Assembly (NCBI GenBank): GCA_030268105.1
Contig: BSDZ01000004.1
Coordinates: 2,281,001 to 2,345,000 of the forward strand
From: Volvox africanus
Taxonomy: Eukaryota > Chlorophyta > Chlorophyceae > Chlamydomonadales > Volvocaceae
Reading direction: 5' to 3'
Length of the DNA: 64,000 nucleotides
Shown here: positions 48,801 to 59,143 of the stretch, in pieces
Position numbering within the stretch: position 1 is the first letter of the stretch
Layout: every line of letters starts with the position of its first letter
Made by a program: the position numbers and the translations under genes
The notes under the pieces: model-generated
Seen by the model: the letters and a program-made list of their open reading frames with translations, nothing else
The model's database searches: none
What the model was told of the DNA's origin: nothing

Positions 48801-50846
48801 ATGGCCTGTATGATGTTCTCCACCCCAAAATCCCAGTATCTCTGCATACAATAAGAGAATGGATATCCAGGGCATTCCAAGCCTTAACAGAACATATATA
48901 CTATAACCAGGGACATTCTGAAAACATATGACAGTATGAAACAGTAATAGGCTACAAATGAATATATTACGATGATACCAATAACGACTAATGGGATGAC
49001 TGCAAACGTTAAAGCTTTTAATTTATCAAGTAAGCATTCAATCACCTTATTGGGTAATGGATGGGCCCCTGCACTTGTGGTCACCATCTTGAAGCGCTTA
49101 TGCTTCTCTGGGCAATTACATGTGTCATCACGATGATCCATCCAGTCCTTTGGGTAAAGGTGGAAACCTGCACTTTTCACTAAGGCAGATGTGCTGCTCG
49201 AAATCACGTGGGTCTGGTATTCCAAGCATCTTTCGGAGGACATAAAGACTGGGTGGAACATGGTTACCAGGAGGTAAGCAGATATCCCTCAAGAACTGTA
49301 GCTGTCGATCTGCAACCACATCTCGAACACGTCCAGCCATCTTTTCTTTCAGCCAGGCATATCCAAACTGACCCACGGTTATTCTTGCCTCTGCATGCAT
49401 TCAATATGCATGTACATGCAGGAGAACAATCTTATTTTCTTCCAAAGGCATGCATCCGTCAAACAAGGCAAGATGTTTAATAATGCCCTACAATAGGCCT
49501 CAACACTTCTCTTACCTTGGCACACTGCAACGCCATCACCATTATTCACAGTGACCCTCCACAGAGGGTCATCCAAACGTTCTTTGTACGCTTGAACAGT
49601 GCTTCCTGAGGCAAGAAGCTCGGCTGGGTTTGTGGGTTCCAGCAGCTGTAACTGCCCATGATCCATGGCCCCTAACTGTGAAAGTACACCAAGTTCTGCT
49701 GCATCGGGTTCATCATCCTCAGATTCAGGATAACTATGTTGGCATAAGTTATCCAGGATTGCTGATATATATTCTAGAGTTTGCCGGTGATTAGGATTGG
49801 CAGGATCAAGATCATCCATAACGTGAATGAGAGCAGAAACAAGTGAGGAGGGCAGAGCTGTTTCTTCCTGAACCTGCGAATGTCCACTGCTATCCCCTGA
49901 CAACACCTCTGATGTATGCCCTGAACTGTCCTTGCTGCTACTGCTATGGTCTTCATTATGATCATCAGAGGTGTTGAAGTCATTCTCATTGTCCATGTTT
50001 AAGTTGGTATCCTCTGGGAAAGAAAGTCTGCATCTCTTCATGTGCCCATAAAGCTGCGACCGTGTCCTTCCAGTAAATGGGCATTGAGTACATGCATAAA
50101 CCTCCTGACCAAGAGGGTCCTGACAACGACTGAACTTGTGCTTTTGCAGCCATGCATCTGTGAATTTTGCAGCACAGTAATATTGCCTTCATTTAATCAT
50201 GCTGTCATGCAAGTAAGGAGATAAGTAGATGTAGCTTGCATGCCAATTTGGGGTGAGGGATATTTTAATTTTTTCCGTGCATACATGCATGGCCACGGTG
50301 GATGGCAATTGGAAGGGTTTCATTGGACCCATCCAAACAAACCACAGTGCCTGGCTCATCACACCAAAGCCCGGGCTAGTATGAATAACTGTACTTTGAT
50401 TTAAAATTATTGACAGGATGAGTGGGTGGCTGGTACGAGATGAGTGCACAATGGATGTTCCAAATAAATATATCCCTTAAAAACCTATATGAACATAAGT
50501 CATCCGTGCGCACCTGATATGTTATCCCTTTTGGATGAGGGGCGCTTGGCTGGGCGCTTGTTCGGAAGCCTTCCACTGCCTCCAAGGAGGCGGCCAAGAA
50601 CTTGAACATGGTACTGGTTATGTAAGCCGTACAAGCCAAGATGTTTATCTCGATCTGATAGCACGTCCCCTCTACTAGAAGTCAACCTCCAAACTGATCC
50701 AGGTTGAAATGTAAATAAGGAATTACTGGAGACGAAGTCCATGAGCTGTCCCACAGTTGAGTCCGTACTTCCAGAAAACGTCAACGTCCGTGACCCAGGT
50801 AAAACGACGAAAAGCTGAAGAGCTCGTTCATCATGATTGGACTGTG
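45813..50846 (-). CDS. Tnp2-like CACTA transposase with ubiquitin-like domain and zinc finger
   Basis: Exons in transcription order: about 50846-50514, 50157-49516, 49390-49046, 48841-48594, 48113-47893, 47572-45813. All joins keep GT-AG and phase. The first exon holds a beta-grasp pattern from ALQLFVVLPGSRTLTFSG through WRLTSSRGDVLSDRDKHLGL to YHVQVLGRLLGG, which matches ubiquitin in order, spacing and the terminal GG. Exon 2 opens with a C2HC finger (CTQC, then H and C in YGHMKRC), then acidic/Ser-rich sequence. Exons 3-6 carry LRKMLGIPDPRDFEQHICLS, YWDFGVENIIQAMFSDPLFR, GFDFAQVYQFKTHSVGLLLM, then TVIPGPEEPSSMDVYVSRTL, CGHCLLKGVS and FCTYNLHILVCRLREQE, the order seen in Tnp2/Transposase_21 proteins. 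The total is about 1,180 residues. The start codon is not identified; an upstream exon is likely. Exon 3 has a one-base excess near 49173 that shifts the frame. Inferred role: cut-and-paste transposition in the nucleus. Confidence 0.75.
48432..48522. repeat. compound (TG)n-(CA)n-(CG)n microsatellite
   Basis: Alternating purine-pyrimidine tract: TG repeats, then CATGCACACG units, CA repeats, and a CGCGCG run. It lies in the transposase intron between exons 48841-48594 and 48113-47893. Such tracts favour left-handed DNA and slip readily. Confidence 0.9.
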
Positions 50847-51839
50847 TAAATGACACCGTTGAGCAGTATCGCCCTATCGTAACGCCCAACACTGTGATGA
50901 GAACAAAAACAGAAGAACCCATGAGGATCCACACTAAATATTCTGTAACATATACATCAACTAAAACAGGGGCATACAGAGCAACGTAAGAGGCAGCAGC
51001 AATACCGAAAGTAATGCCACAGAAAAAGCCTAATAAAAGGTGGGCCATGAGCATGTAATAATATACAGTAAAGTAGCAGGATCAGACTGTTTTTCCTTAC
51101 AGAACTGATATCTGACAAAGGGAAACGACTCCTCCATTGTATGGAGTGGTACAGGCAGTACTCATGCATGTGGAGTACGAGATATTAAAGTGGAACGTGC
51201 ATGTCAGCGTAATTTACACTTGAAGTAAATTTTCAATAACGAATGATAGACTTGAATAGTAAATTACATGCATACGCACAGGAAGCTCCTTATACATGCA
51301 TGTACGTGAAATACTGGGATACAGCCTCATCATCATACTTCCAGGAGCTTGCTAATAAGAAACTTGATTAGCATTCCTTTAAAATAATTTATGACGTTTC
51401 TCATGAACTCGTTGACTAGCTTTTACGACAACCAACCGTTACATGCCGCAAATAGCTAGCCGCATGCGAAGAGCTAAACAGGTTTTTTATGTAGGACGAC
51501 GGCAATCATCAATATTATTGTAAAATAACATTCTTTATTGCTGCTGCACCTTGTATATATGTTAAGATTTAAAGGCTAGTGCACAGCATAACTTTTATAG
51601 CAGTTGCTCTTGCTTGCTTCACGGGTGGCATTAAATGTACATATAAAGGATGTTGTAAAGCAGGGTTACGAAACATTGTTGCTTACATGGGATTGATTGG
51701 CAGCCGCACAACCCTGGACGGAGTACCAAAGCACTACTCTTCACTTTTTAGTAGTACGTAGGGCCCATGCCTCATGTCTGCAGCTGTATGTATCCTGCTG
51801 AAGGAGCAAGTCATTTGCAATAGTACAACCTATTAATGA

Positions 51840-53663
51840 ATGGAGACACATTCACCAGTTGTTTGTAAACTGCTGGTCTGCTGTCCTAATGAAGAAAAGA
51901 GGCGTATTGATGCTGAGATAAATCTGTCAGTGGTAGATTTCGAGCAGCTCCTTACTGATGCAGCTGGCGCAAAATCAATCAGTGAAGTTTCAGTTCAGGT
52001 TTTTGACTCGGAGGATGAGGATGGCAAGCTTGTGGCCCAGCAGGTGGCGCCTGTGCAGCTGCTTAGCCGCTGCACTCCGTGGCTGAAGAAGGAAATTAGC
52101 GCGCCTTTCAAGGGGAAGGCTTGGAACCAGGCTCAGAAGAAACTAACTATCCACGTATCCCTAAAACAGCCATCTGTTCAATTGGTATCCCCTGAAGTAA
52201 GCAGAATCAGTATACGAAAGGATCATGATCGTGGTGAGCCATTAAAGCGGAGCAGGTCATATGAGCAGGCCGCCATCAACAAAGCCGTCCGCGACAACGT
52301 ACCGTACAACCTCGACAGCAGCCTGAAGAATCCACGGGTCCTCATTGCGAAGGATATTCAACGTGAGCCGCATCTGCAGCCCGTTTGGGATAAGTGCTTT
52401 GCTGCTGGCTTTGCACAAGTGGCTGACTTACAGCCAAGAGTTACGGTCGACTGCTTCAAGAAGAAATGGCAAAAGTACGTACATGTTTATTTTCCTAATG
52501 TCATGCTTCTAGTGATTATCTTGTTTGTGGTAATCATACATGCCATCCATATCACTAGCTTACTTTCAGTGGGGACAGACAACAATAGAATGAAGCATTC
52601 ACAGCATCATAAGTAAGCACTTTCATTCGGTGCATCCCATGTACTTTGTAGATACGCAACGGATTACAATGCCCAACGTGCAAGGTATGAAAAGGTGAAG
52701 GCCACCCACAAGGAGGAACTTGCCTGCAAGCCAGGTTTGTGAGCTCCTACTGCTACTGTCATCCATATACTTGTTTTACAACATTTTTTGATCAGGTTGA
52801 TTGATAAAAAAATTCCTTTCTATGTATTTTGAAAAATGGAATTTGGGGTAAACGTGGGCCAAAGATTTGTTTTACGACAGAGGACATGCATGCCGCTTAC
52901 GCTATGTACTGGATTACGAAAATTTTTGACAATGATGTGTATTATGGCATCTGGCGTTGATGTTCGTCTTTGCATTATTTTTATGTAGAGGACCTTGAGA
53001 AGAAGCCATGGAAGAAGCTATGGAACAAGGAGTCTCGGGCAGCCTGGAGGAGCTTCAAGTACGCTCAGCCAGATAACCCAGATGCGGGTCCCAGTGAGCG
53101 CCGCATTGCGATGGAGGATTTGAATGTGACAGATCGGCAGCAGGAGCTTATTAATGCACTTGTGCAGCGGAAGCAGATTGAAAGCAGTAAGACATCCTTC
53201 ACCGTACCAGCCACTCCAGTGCCGGTTGGAGCTGGTGGAACAGCTCAGCATACACCAGGCCTTGGTGCACTGGAGTTGCCAAAAGGCACTACGGTAAGAT
53301 GTGATTATGCATGTGTTCACTTTAATTATTGCTGCTGCTTCGCCACCATAATAGTATGTACTTCTTAGTATGTTTGCAGAAAGTACGTCACAGTTCATGC
53401 ATAACATTTGTTTCTTATTTTAGCTAGTAAAACAATAACAATTTTTTCATGCCTTTATTTCCTCATTTACGAAATGCTTAATTGCTACCAAACCGCAGAA
53501 AAGCGGCCGAAATGACGAGCCGCCAGGAACTCAGGATGGCCGCACTAGCCAACGCCAAAAGCAGCCCGCACATGGTGAAGATGCATTGATGATGGTGCTG
53601 GCTGCCAATGCAGCTCGCATACATCAGAAGGAGAAGGAGATCAAGGCCGCTAGACGCCAACAG
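51840..53663 (+). CDS. divergent accessory protein gene of the transposon, interrupted downstream
   Basis: Exons 51840-52474, 52652-52734, 52989-53293 and 53499-53663, all GT-AG and in phase; the last ends at a donor (CAG|GTTAGT), so further exons once followed. The N-terminus (VCKLLVCCPNEEKRRIDAEI, then a helix VDFEQLLTDA, SVQVFDSEDEDG and a final KKLTIHVSL) has the strand-strand-helix-strand order of a beta-grasp or PB1-like fold. The middle contains a Trp/Lys-rich block (FKKKWQKYATDYNAQRARYE; KPWKKLWNKESRAAWRSFKY) that may be a DNA-binding helix bundle of the Myb/trihelix sort. The C-terminal part is Gln/Arg/Lys-rich (HQKEKEIKAARRQQ). The gene is divergent from the transposase, about 1 kb apart, so a shared promoter is likely. 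The copia insertion at 53831 lies in the following intron. I do not recognise the family; TNPA-like accessory function is an inference from position. Confidence 0.6.
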
Positions 53664-53830
53664 GTTAGTCCAAATAATAGTGGTAAAGAGAGTGGATGAA
53701 GGGGTGTGCAAATTTCCAGGCGCGCTTAGCAAGGTTATTGCAGGATGGGTGATGTACATTACTGATTGCATGTACAGGGATGTACAGGTCATTAATGTCC
53801 TTTAACCTGTTTTCTCCTTTTTGTCTTTTA
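53664..53830. other. intron remnant up to the copia insertion
   Basis: Continuation of the accessory-gene intron after the donor at 53664. The last five bases before the LTR, TTTTA (53826-53830), are the expected copy of the copia target-site duplication. Confidence 0.5.
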
Positions 53831-54079
53831 TGTAATTGTATTGAGACGTAGACTATCAGACATAAGGAAGCCTGACGTAATTACGAGAAAGTAGAGTTAC
53901 ATATTATCTGATAGTAAGGAGTCCGAATAGTTCGTTCTAGAGTCGGCACATATACTTGTGCGTATAGCACTACAAGCAGTACGAACGTGGGTCGATAGCT
54001 TACCGCCGAGTACAGCTACAACAGCGGGATTGTTGCTAGTATGGATCGCTATATCGAACTGATATACCATTTTATAACA
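53831..54079 (-). repeat. copia 3' LTR
   Basis: On the minus strand the LTR begins TGTTATAAAATGG, immediately after a purine tract (CAAGGGGGCG), and ends CAATTACA at 53831. That gives 249 bp with TG...CA ends and imperfect terminal repeats TGTTA/TTACA. TGTTATAA is a common start of copia LTRs. The 5' LTR is outside the window, so the borders rest on these signals only. Confidence 0.7.
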
Positions 54080-54194
54080 CGCCCCCTTGAGACATGCCTA
54101 GCAACAAGTGAAAGAAGATAATTCCAACCAGGGATTCTTCTTGAAACCGAAAAGCTAAAGCCAAACGAGTTCGCCCCAAACAAACTTAGAAAGC
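54080..54194 (-). other. copia 3' untranslated region with polypurine tract
   Basis: 115 bp between the pol stop codon and the 3' LTR. The minus-strand purine tract next to the LTR would prime plus-strand DNA synthesis. Confidence 0.6.
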
Positions 54195-57100
54195 TTACTC
54201 GGCCAACCCCATCGCCGTAATGCACTTCTTAAACTTTATCTCTCCAAGTGCCTTGGTTAACACATCTGCTACCATATCCTCCGTCGAACAGTGCGATAAG
54301 GCAACTTCCTTCCGCAGGACTCGTTCTCGCACTAGATGATGTTGCACGTCGATGTGCTTAGAACGAACTGACATTATCGGGTTATTCCCAAGGCTCATCG
54401 ATCCCTCAGAATCCGTTCGAATCTGAATAGCCTGTGTCCTCAGACCCAAGTCTCTGGTCAGCTTGCGAAGCCAAAGTGCCTCCCGCACTGCAGCTGCCGT
54501 GGCCTGGTACTCTGCCTCCACTGTTGAAGCTGCCGCCGTGCGCTGCAATTGGCTGTTCCAGCTGATAGCTGCGCCGTTTAGCAAGAATACGTAGCCAGTT
54601 GTGGACCTCCGAGTGGCTGGATCTCCAGCCCAGTCGGAATCACTGTAGCCCACCATGGTGAGATCGCCATCTCCGTCATAGCATAATCCGAGCTCCTTGG
54701 TACCCGCCAGGTATCGCAGCACCCCCAAAGCCAAGCCCATGTGAACCTTAGATGGGTTGCCCATGAAGCGCGCCAGAACGCTCATTGCCTGCGAGATATC
54801 CGGTCTTGTGCTCGTCGCCAGGTAGTTCAATTCGCCGACAAGCGCCCTGTACTTGGTGTTGTCTACGAGCTCCTTGTTGTTGTCTTCTGCAGGCAGGGCT
54901 CTAGTACCAGGAGGTAGTGGGGTCTTTCGAGGCTTTGCATTGACGAGTTGATGTCGCTGCAGCAGCTCCTCAATGTAGCGTCGCTGCGATAGTTTTACCT
55001 CCCCGTGCGCTCCCCGGCTGATCTCCATGCCCAGGAAAACTTTTGCCTCTCCAAGATCTCGAATCTTGAAGGCTTGTCCGATTTCTGTTTTTACTCTCCT
55101 GATCATTGCCTCGTCTTCTGAGGTGATGATGATGTCGTCCACGTGCACCAGCAGGTAGACGATCTCCTTCTCGTCCTTTTTGATGAACAGTGCTGGGTCT
55201 GCTACTGACGGTTTGAACCCCAGCTTGTCCAGCTCCGCCGCTAGCTTCATATACCAGCAGCGTGGGGCCTGTTTCAGCCCGTAGATTGAGCGTAGAAGCC
55301 TGCACGCCTGCTCTGGATCTGCTGACTCGTAACCAGGCGGCTGCTGCATCCAGAGCTCCTCCTCTAGCTCCCCGTTCAGGAAAGCTGTTGAAACGTCTAG
55401 TTGATGGATCGGCATTGCTTTAGCCGCAGCCACCGCCAGGAGCATACGAAGCGAAGCAAAACGCGAGGTTGGAGCAAAGAGCTCCCCATAATCAATCCCC
55501 GCCCACTGCTCGTAGCCCTTCGCCACCAAACGTGCCTTGTAGCGCTCGATCTCGCCATCCTCTGCACGTTTGACCTTATACACCCACCGACAAGGCAGAA
55601 TCCGCGCACCTGGCGGTGGTTTTGCTAGCTCCCAGGTCCCATTTGTGAGCTGTGCTGAGATTTCCTCATCCATGGCACTTCTCCATTCCTCAGCATATGG
55701 GCCGTCAGTGGCCTCCTGGTATGAAGCTGGCTCTGGTACTTCTTCCTCGATTGCAGCATTGATCCGCCCGAACGTAACCCTTCCGTTGGGCTCATGCCTC
55801 CATTCAATCAGTCGCTTTCGCTCACGTAGTGGATAGCGACGTTCCTGCATATTAACGTCTGCACCATCGTTGTTGTGGTTTTGCTGCTGCACCGGCCCTT
55901 CGCCTGTCATAGCGTCTCCACCATTGCCTCCGCGGGACTGCGCTGTATTTTGCATCCTGGGAAACTGTGCTGCTGGTATGCCTGCGTGCCTCTGTGGCGC
56001 CGCTGTCTGGCCGCTGCTGGTGGATGCACCATGGTTCACTTCAGCAGCTCCCTGGTCCATGTCGGTGTTGACCGGCGTATCTCCGCCGCCCCCTGGCAAC
56101 GGAACGCCGCCAGACTCCTCGACATCCTCCTCGTCGGAATCCTCATAGCGATCTCCAACTGTTGACTCGTCGAACTTGACTGTCGAGTGGGTGCTGATGA
56201 GATTGTTGATCAAGATGCGGTACTGCCTCCCTTGCTCGTATCCAACCAGCACTCCTTTTTTACTCACGGGTTGCAGTTTGTTCCGCTTCTCCTTCGGCAC
56301 GTGTGCATATGCGGTACTGCCGAAAACTCTCAGATGGCTTATGTCCGGCTTCACCCCCATGAACGCCTCATGGGGCGTTACTGATGCCCCCACGACCGGT
56401 GAAACGTTGCGCAAAAGATTCACCGTAGCCATGGCTTCTGCCCAGAGCTTCTGCGGTAGTCCTGACTCCGCCAGCATTGCCCGGGTCTTCTCCAAAAGCG
56501 TCCTGTTGAGGCGCTCCGCCACCCCATTCTGCTCCGGCGAATACCCAACGGTCGTCCCGTGGATAATCCCTTTTTCGCCGAAGTAGGCGCCCAAGACTGT
56601 ATTGAGGAACTCAGTCCCACGATCCGTGCGTGCCTCCTTCACACGACGGCCAGTCATGTTCTCCAGCGCCTCTATCATTATCTTTACCTTCTTGCGAACT
56701 GCGTCCTTGGTGTCAGTGAATGCAACAGTAGAGAATCCCGTGCAGTCGTCCAGCAGTGTAGTAACGTACCGGGATCCACCTATCGAAGTCTCAGGCATAG
56801 GTCCACAGACGTCCAGGTGTATCAGGCCCAGAGGTTTCGCCGCCTTGTGCCCAGTGGACGGGAATGGTCCACGTGTCTGCTTTGCATAAATGCAGGGCTC
56901 GCAGATCCGCGACCTGGCTGCCTCCAGACTCGCGCGATCCAAATCCATGCCGGTTACCATGTGTTCCCGGCACATACGTTCCAGGCTCTTGTAGCCCAGA
57001 TGTCCCAAGCGCCGATGCCACAGCGCTGCCTTCGAGCCTTCTGACCCGACCGCCGCACATGAGCGGCCTTTGCCAACTGATCGCCCTGCTGCGTGGTGTC

Positions 57101-57504
57101 GAATGGCATAGAGGCGTCCCACCTTGTCTGCACGTAGGATCGTCCTCCCCTTTGCCTGAACGAGGGCTTTGTCGTTACCCAGCAGAATTGTAGCGCCACG
57201 CTCATCGAAGATGCCTGCTGAGATCAGCTTTACTGTCGCCTTGGGCACCACATAGACGTTCTTGAGCTCAATTTGTAGCCCTTTAACGGTGTTACTCCAC
57301 ATGGTATACCGCCCCACGTGCGTCGGCTGATGCCTAGAGCCATCGTAGCCCACCAACGTGAATTTTTCTTCAGGCCGTACAGCTCGCAGATCCTTCAGCT
57401 CTGACGCGTCGTAGGTAATGTGCCATTCTGACGCTGAGTCCAGGTGCCATGCGTCCGACCGTGACTCGCTTCCAACAGCATACGCCATTTTGGTGGGCTC
57501 CCTG
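54195..57504 (-). CDS. Ty1/copia pol polyprotein, 5' part cut off by gypsy B
   Basis: A continuous frame runs from the insertion point at 57504 to the stop at 54195; its apparent ATG lies inside the inserted gypsy LTR and is not the native start. Domain order is copia type. The protease active-site region is WHLDSASEWHI (Ser-Ala where DSG is usual). The GAG-pre-integrase region has LWHRRLGHLGYKSLERMC. The integrase has HLDVCGPM, TDRGTEF and NGVAERLNR (D, D, E). The reverse transcriptase has CRWVYKVKRAEDG and YLLVHVDDIIIT, with HVDD at about residue 797. RNase H has GYSDSDWAGD, STVEAEYQA and SVRSKHIDVQHH. No internal stop or frameshift is visible, so the copy was young when interrupted. gag and the zinc knuckle should lie beyond gypsy A, to the right of 64000. 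Confidence 0.93.
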
Positions 57505-58328
57505 TGTTGTACCTCTCGTTCGCGTTTGCTCATGAGTATCTGCGCGTCTGGAGACTATCGACACCGATGCGCGAGCACTTGCAAGTACAGCAAGGCAAGC
57601 GAGAGCAAACAGAGACAGCGGAAGACTTCAAGACGAAGAGAGATATAACTTACAGTTTTACGGATCAGAACGATGCAATGGACGAAATCGCCGTCAGCGC
57701 CGGAAGCAAGCAATCATCACGCGGCGGTGATTAGCGAAGTTCAGGCTTAGCTCGGGCTAAGTAGAATAGTGTATAGAAATAGTAATTTAGAACACACGAA
57801 TGTTCTCCGGTATCGGATGTCTTCTCTTGCTTAGCTGTCCTCGCATCTGTTATACTCGCAGCATCGCAATGCCGTACGATTCACGTCAGGAGGCCGATCC
57901 TAGATGTGACAACCCTACTGCGTCTAGGCGATGTCTACGTATAACAACGTATAAGCCTTTCCGGCATTCGCATGATGCAAGGGTCCGGATAACGATATCC
58001 GGTTGCAGGGCATGTATCGCGACGAGTGCGGCGCTCTCAACGTGTGCTTTAATGAAGTAATATTATATCAGATAATATTACTTATCGTTTCGTAGCACGA
58101 GCATAATGCGCACTTCAATGCTTCGGTTATTCATGCATGCTAGGCGGATTTGCCATGATGCGATGTCGCGATGGATAATGACAACATGCCAAATGCATAT
58201 ATAAATGTATGTGAATACATTTATATCATGCAGATTCATTCATATGTAATGCGTTCATCACAAAAGCACTTCGCCTCATAGGATCACGTCGACCTACGCG
58301 TCGGCGGAAAATGAACCGTAGCACAACA
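57505..58328 (-). repeat. gypsy B 3' LTR (824 bp)
   Basis: On the minus strand it starts TGTTGTGCTACGG after a purine tract (CGGGAGGGGGGATAAT) and ends GAGGTACAACA, so the ends form the short inverted repeat TGTTGT/ACAACA. It is exactly 824 bp, the same length as the LTR at 59144-59967, with about 31 substitutions between them (near 96% identity) and no indels by eye. The left flank CCCTG (57500-57504) is the candidate target duplication in copia. Confidence 0.9.
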
Positions 58329-59143
58329 ATTATCCCCCCTCCCGTATGCAGCGTCCTCGCTGCATCATACAGCATCGACTGCAGGGGTCATTGGGCTTGC
58401 GTGGCACGTTTGCGGGCTTCTTCGAGCAGGGGTTTCATGTCCTGTGAGAAGTTGCGTGCCGGTTCCCATGAGTTGTGCTCGTCGGTATACCCTGTCCAGT
58501 TAACCAAGTACTCGTGTACTGTTCGCTTACGTCGGTGTCGGCCCACACGATGCGCGCGATAATCTAACACCCGCTCCACATCGTAAAACTTCTGTTTACC
58601 AGTGATCCAGGTCTCGGGAACTGGTTCAATCGCTGCGGGGGCGTTAGCAGGCTCAGGGACGGGTTCCGTACTACGATACGGACGAACAAGCGATACGTGA
58701 AACGTGGGGTGAATGGTCATATCAGTGGGCAATGCAAGCTCCACAGCCACATTCCCAACCATGCGCACGACAGGATACGGACCAATCCAACGGGGTAAGA
58801 GTTTTCGGGATCCGTCGGCCAAGGAACGCAAGTTCTTGGTGCTTAGCAACACGAGTTGCCCCTCCGAAAACGTCACATCCTGCTTGGATTTGTTGTAGTA
58901 TTCCGTCGTTCGTTGCTGCGCTGCGTCCAAACACGACTTCGCGTCTGTGATTCGGGACATAAAAGACTTGGCAAAAAGTTTAGCAGCAGGCACGTTCACT
59001 TCCAACTCACGCCACACGGGTAGCGCGGGATGAAATCCGTAGTTAAGAAAGAACGGACTTTTGCCTGTAGAGCGGTTAACAGCGTTGTTAAGCGCGAATT
59101 CTGCCGCAGTCAAATATGTATCCCAAACGAGTGGTGTGCGACC
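58329..59143 (-). mobile_element. gypsy B internal fragment (integrase C-terminus and chromodomain)
   Basis: The internal region of gypsy B is visible only from the late integrase to the polypurine tract, because gypsy A is inserted at 59143/59144. It matches the corresponding part of gypsy A (about 59968-60782) almost base for base. Confidence 0.9.
58388..59143 (-). pseudogene. truncated gypsy polyprotein: integrase tail plus chromodomain
   Basis: The frame starts at [20 protein letters not shown], right at the insertion point, and runs through the GPY-type motif ([19 protein letters not shown]) and the chromodomain ([34 protein letters not shown]) to the stop at 58388. A few residues before it come from the inserted LTR of gypsy A and are not native. 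Compared with gypsy A it differs by scattered substitutions, for example Lys to Asn in the chromodomain at LVNWTGY. Confidence 0.92.

Larger units (their letters stand above)
42472..53830. mobile_element. left portion of a large CACTA/EnSpm-like DNA transposon
   Basis: The proposed element starts with CACTATAACAACAGA at 42472, immediately followed by a cluster of GCGTTAGG subterminal repeats, as expected for CACTA elements. Inside are a coiled-coil reading frame (43823-44119), a Tnp2-like transposase gene on the minus strand (45813 to about 50846) and a divergent plus-strand gene (51840-53663). The block is clearly AT-richer than the flanking host genes and is interrupted at 53831 by a copia element. 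The right terminus (expected TGTTATAGTG or similar) is not in the window, so element size and target duplication cannot be measured. Assignment to CACTA rests on the terminus, the subterminal repeats and the transposase type together. Confidence 0.65.
53831..57504 (-). mobile_element. Ty1/copia retrotransposon, 3' portion
   Basis: LTR, 3' UTR and most of pol on the minus strand. It is inserted in the accessory gene of the CACTA-like element (left flank TTTTA) and interrupted by gypsy B at 57504/57505. Its 5' LTR, primer-binding site and gag are expected to the right of the window. Confidence 0.9.

Noticed and set aside
50827..51054. Hydrophobic N-terminal membrane segments in front of the ubiquitin-like domain
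   Set aside because: The frame upstream of the domain is open, but its composition resembles translated AT-rich intron, and there is an acceptor-like TTTACACAG close to the domain. I treat it as intron or UTR read-through, not as a membrane anchor.
57505..57533. Start codon of the copia frame (MSKREREVQ)
   Set aside because: These bases belong to the gypsy B LTR and occur again in the gypsy A LTR at 59144. The frame is fused by insertion and the ATG is not native.
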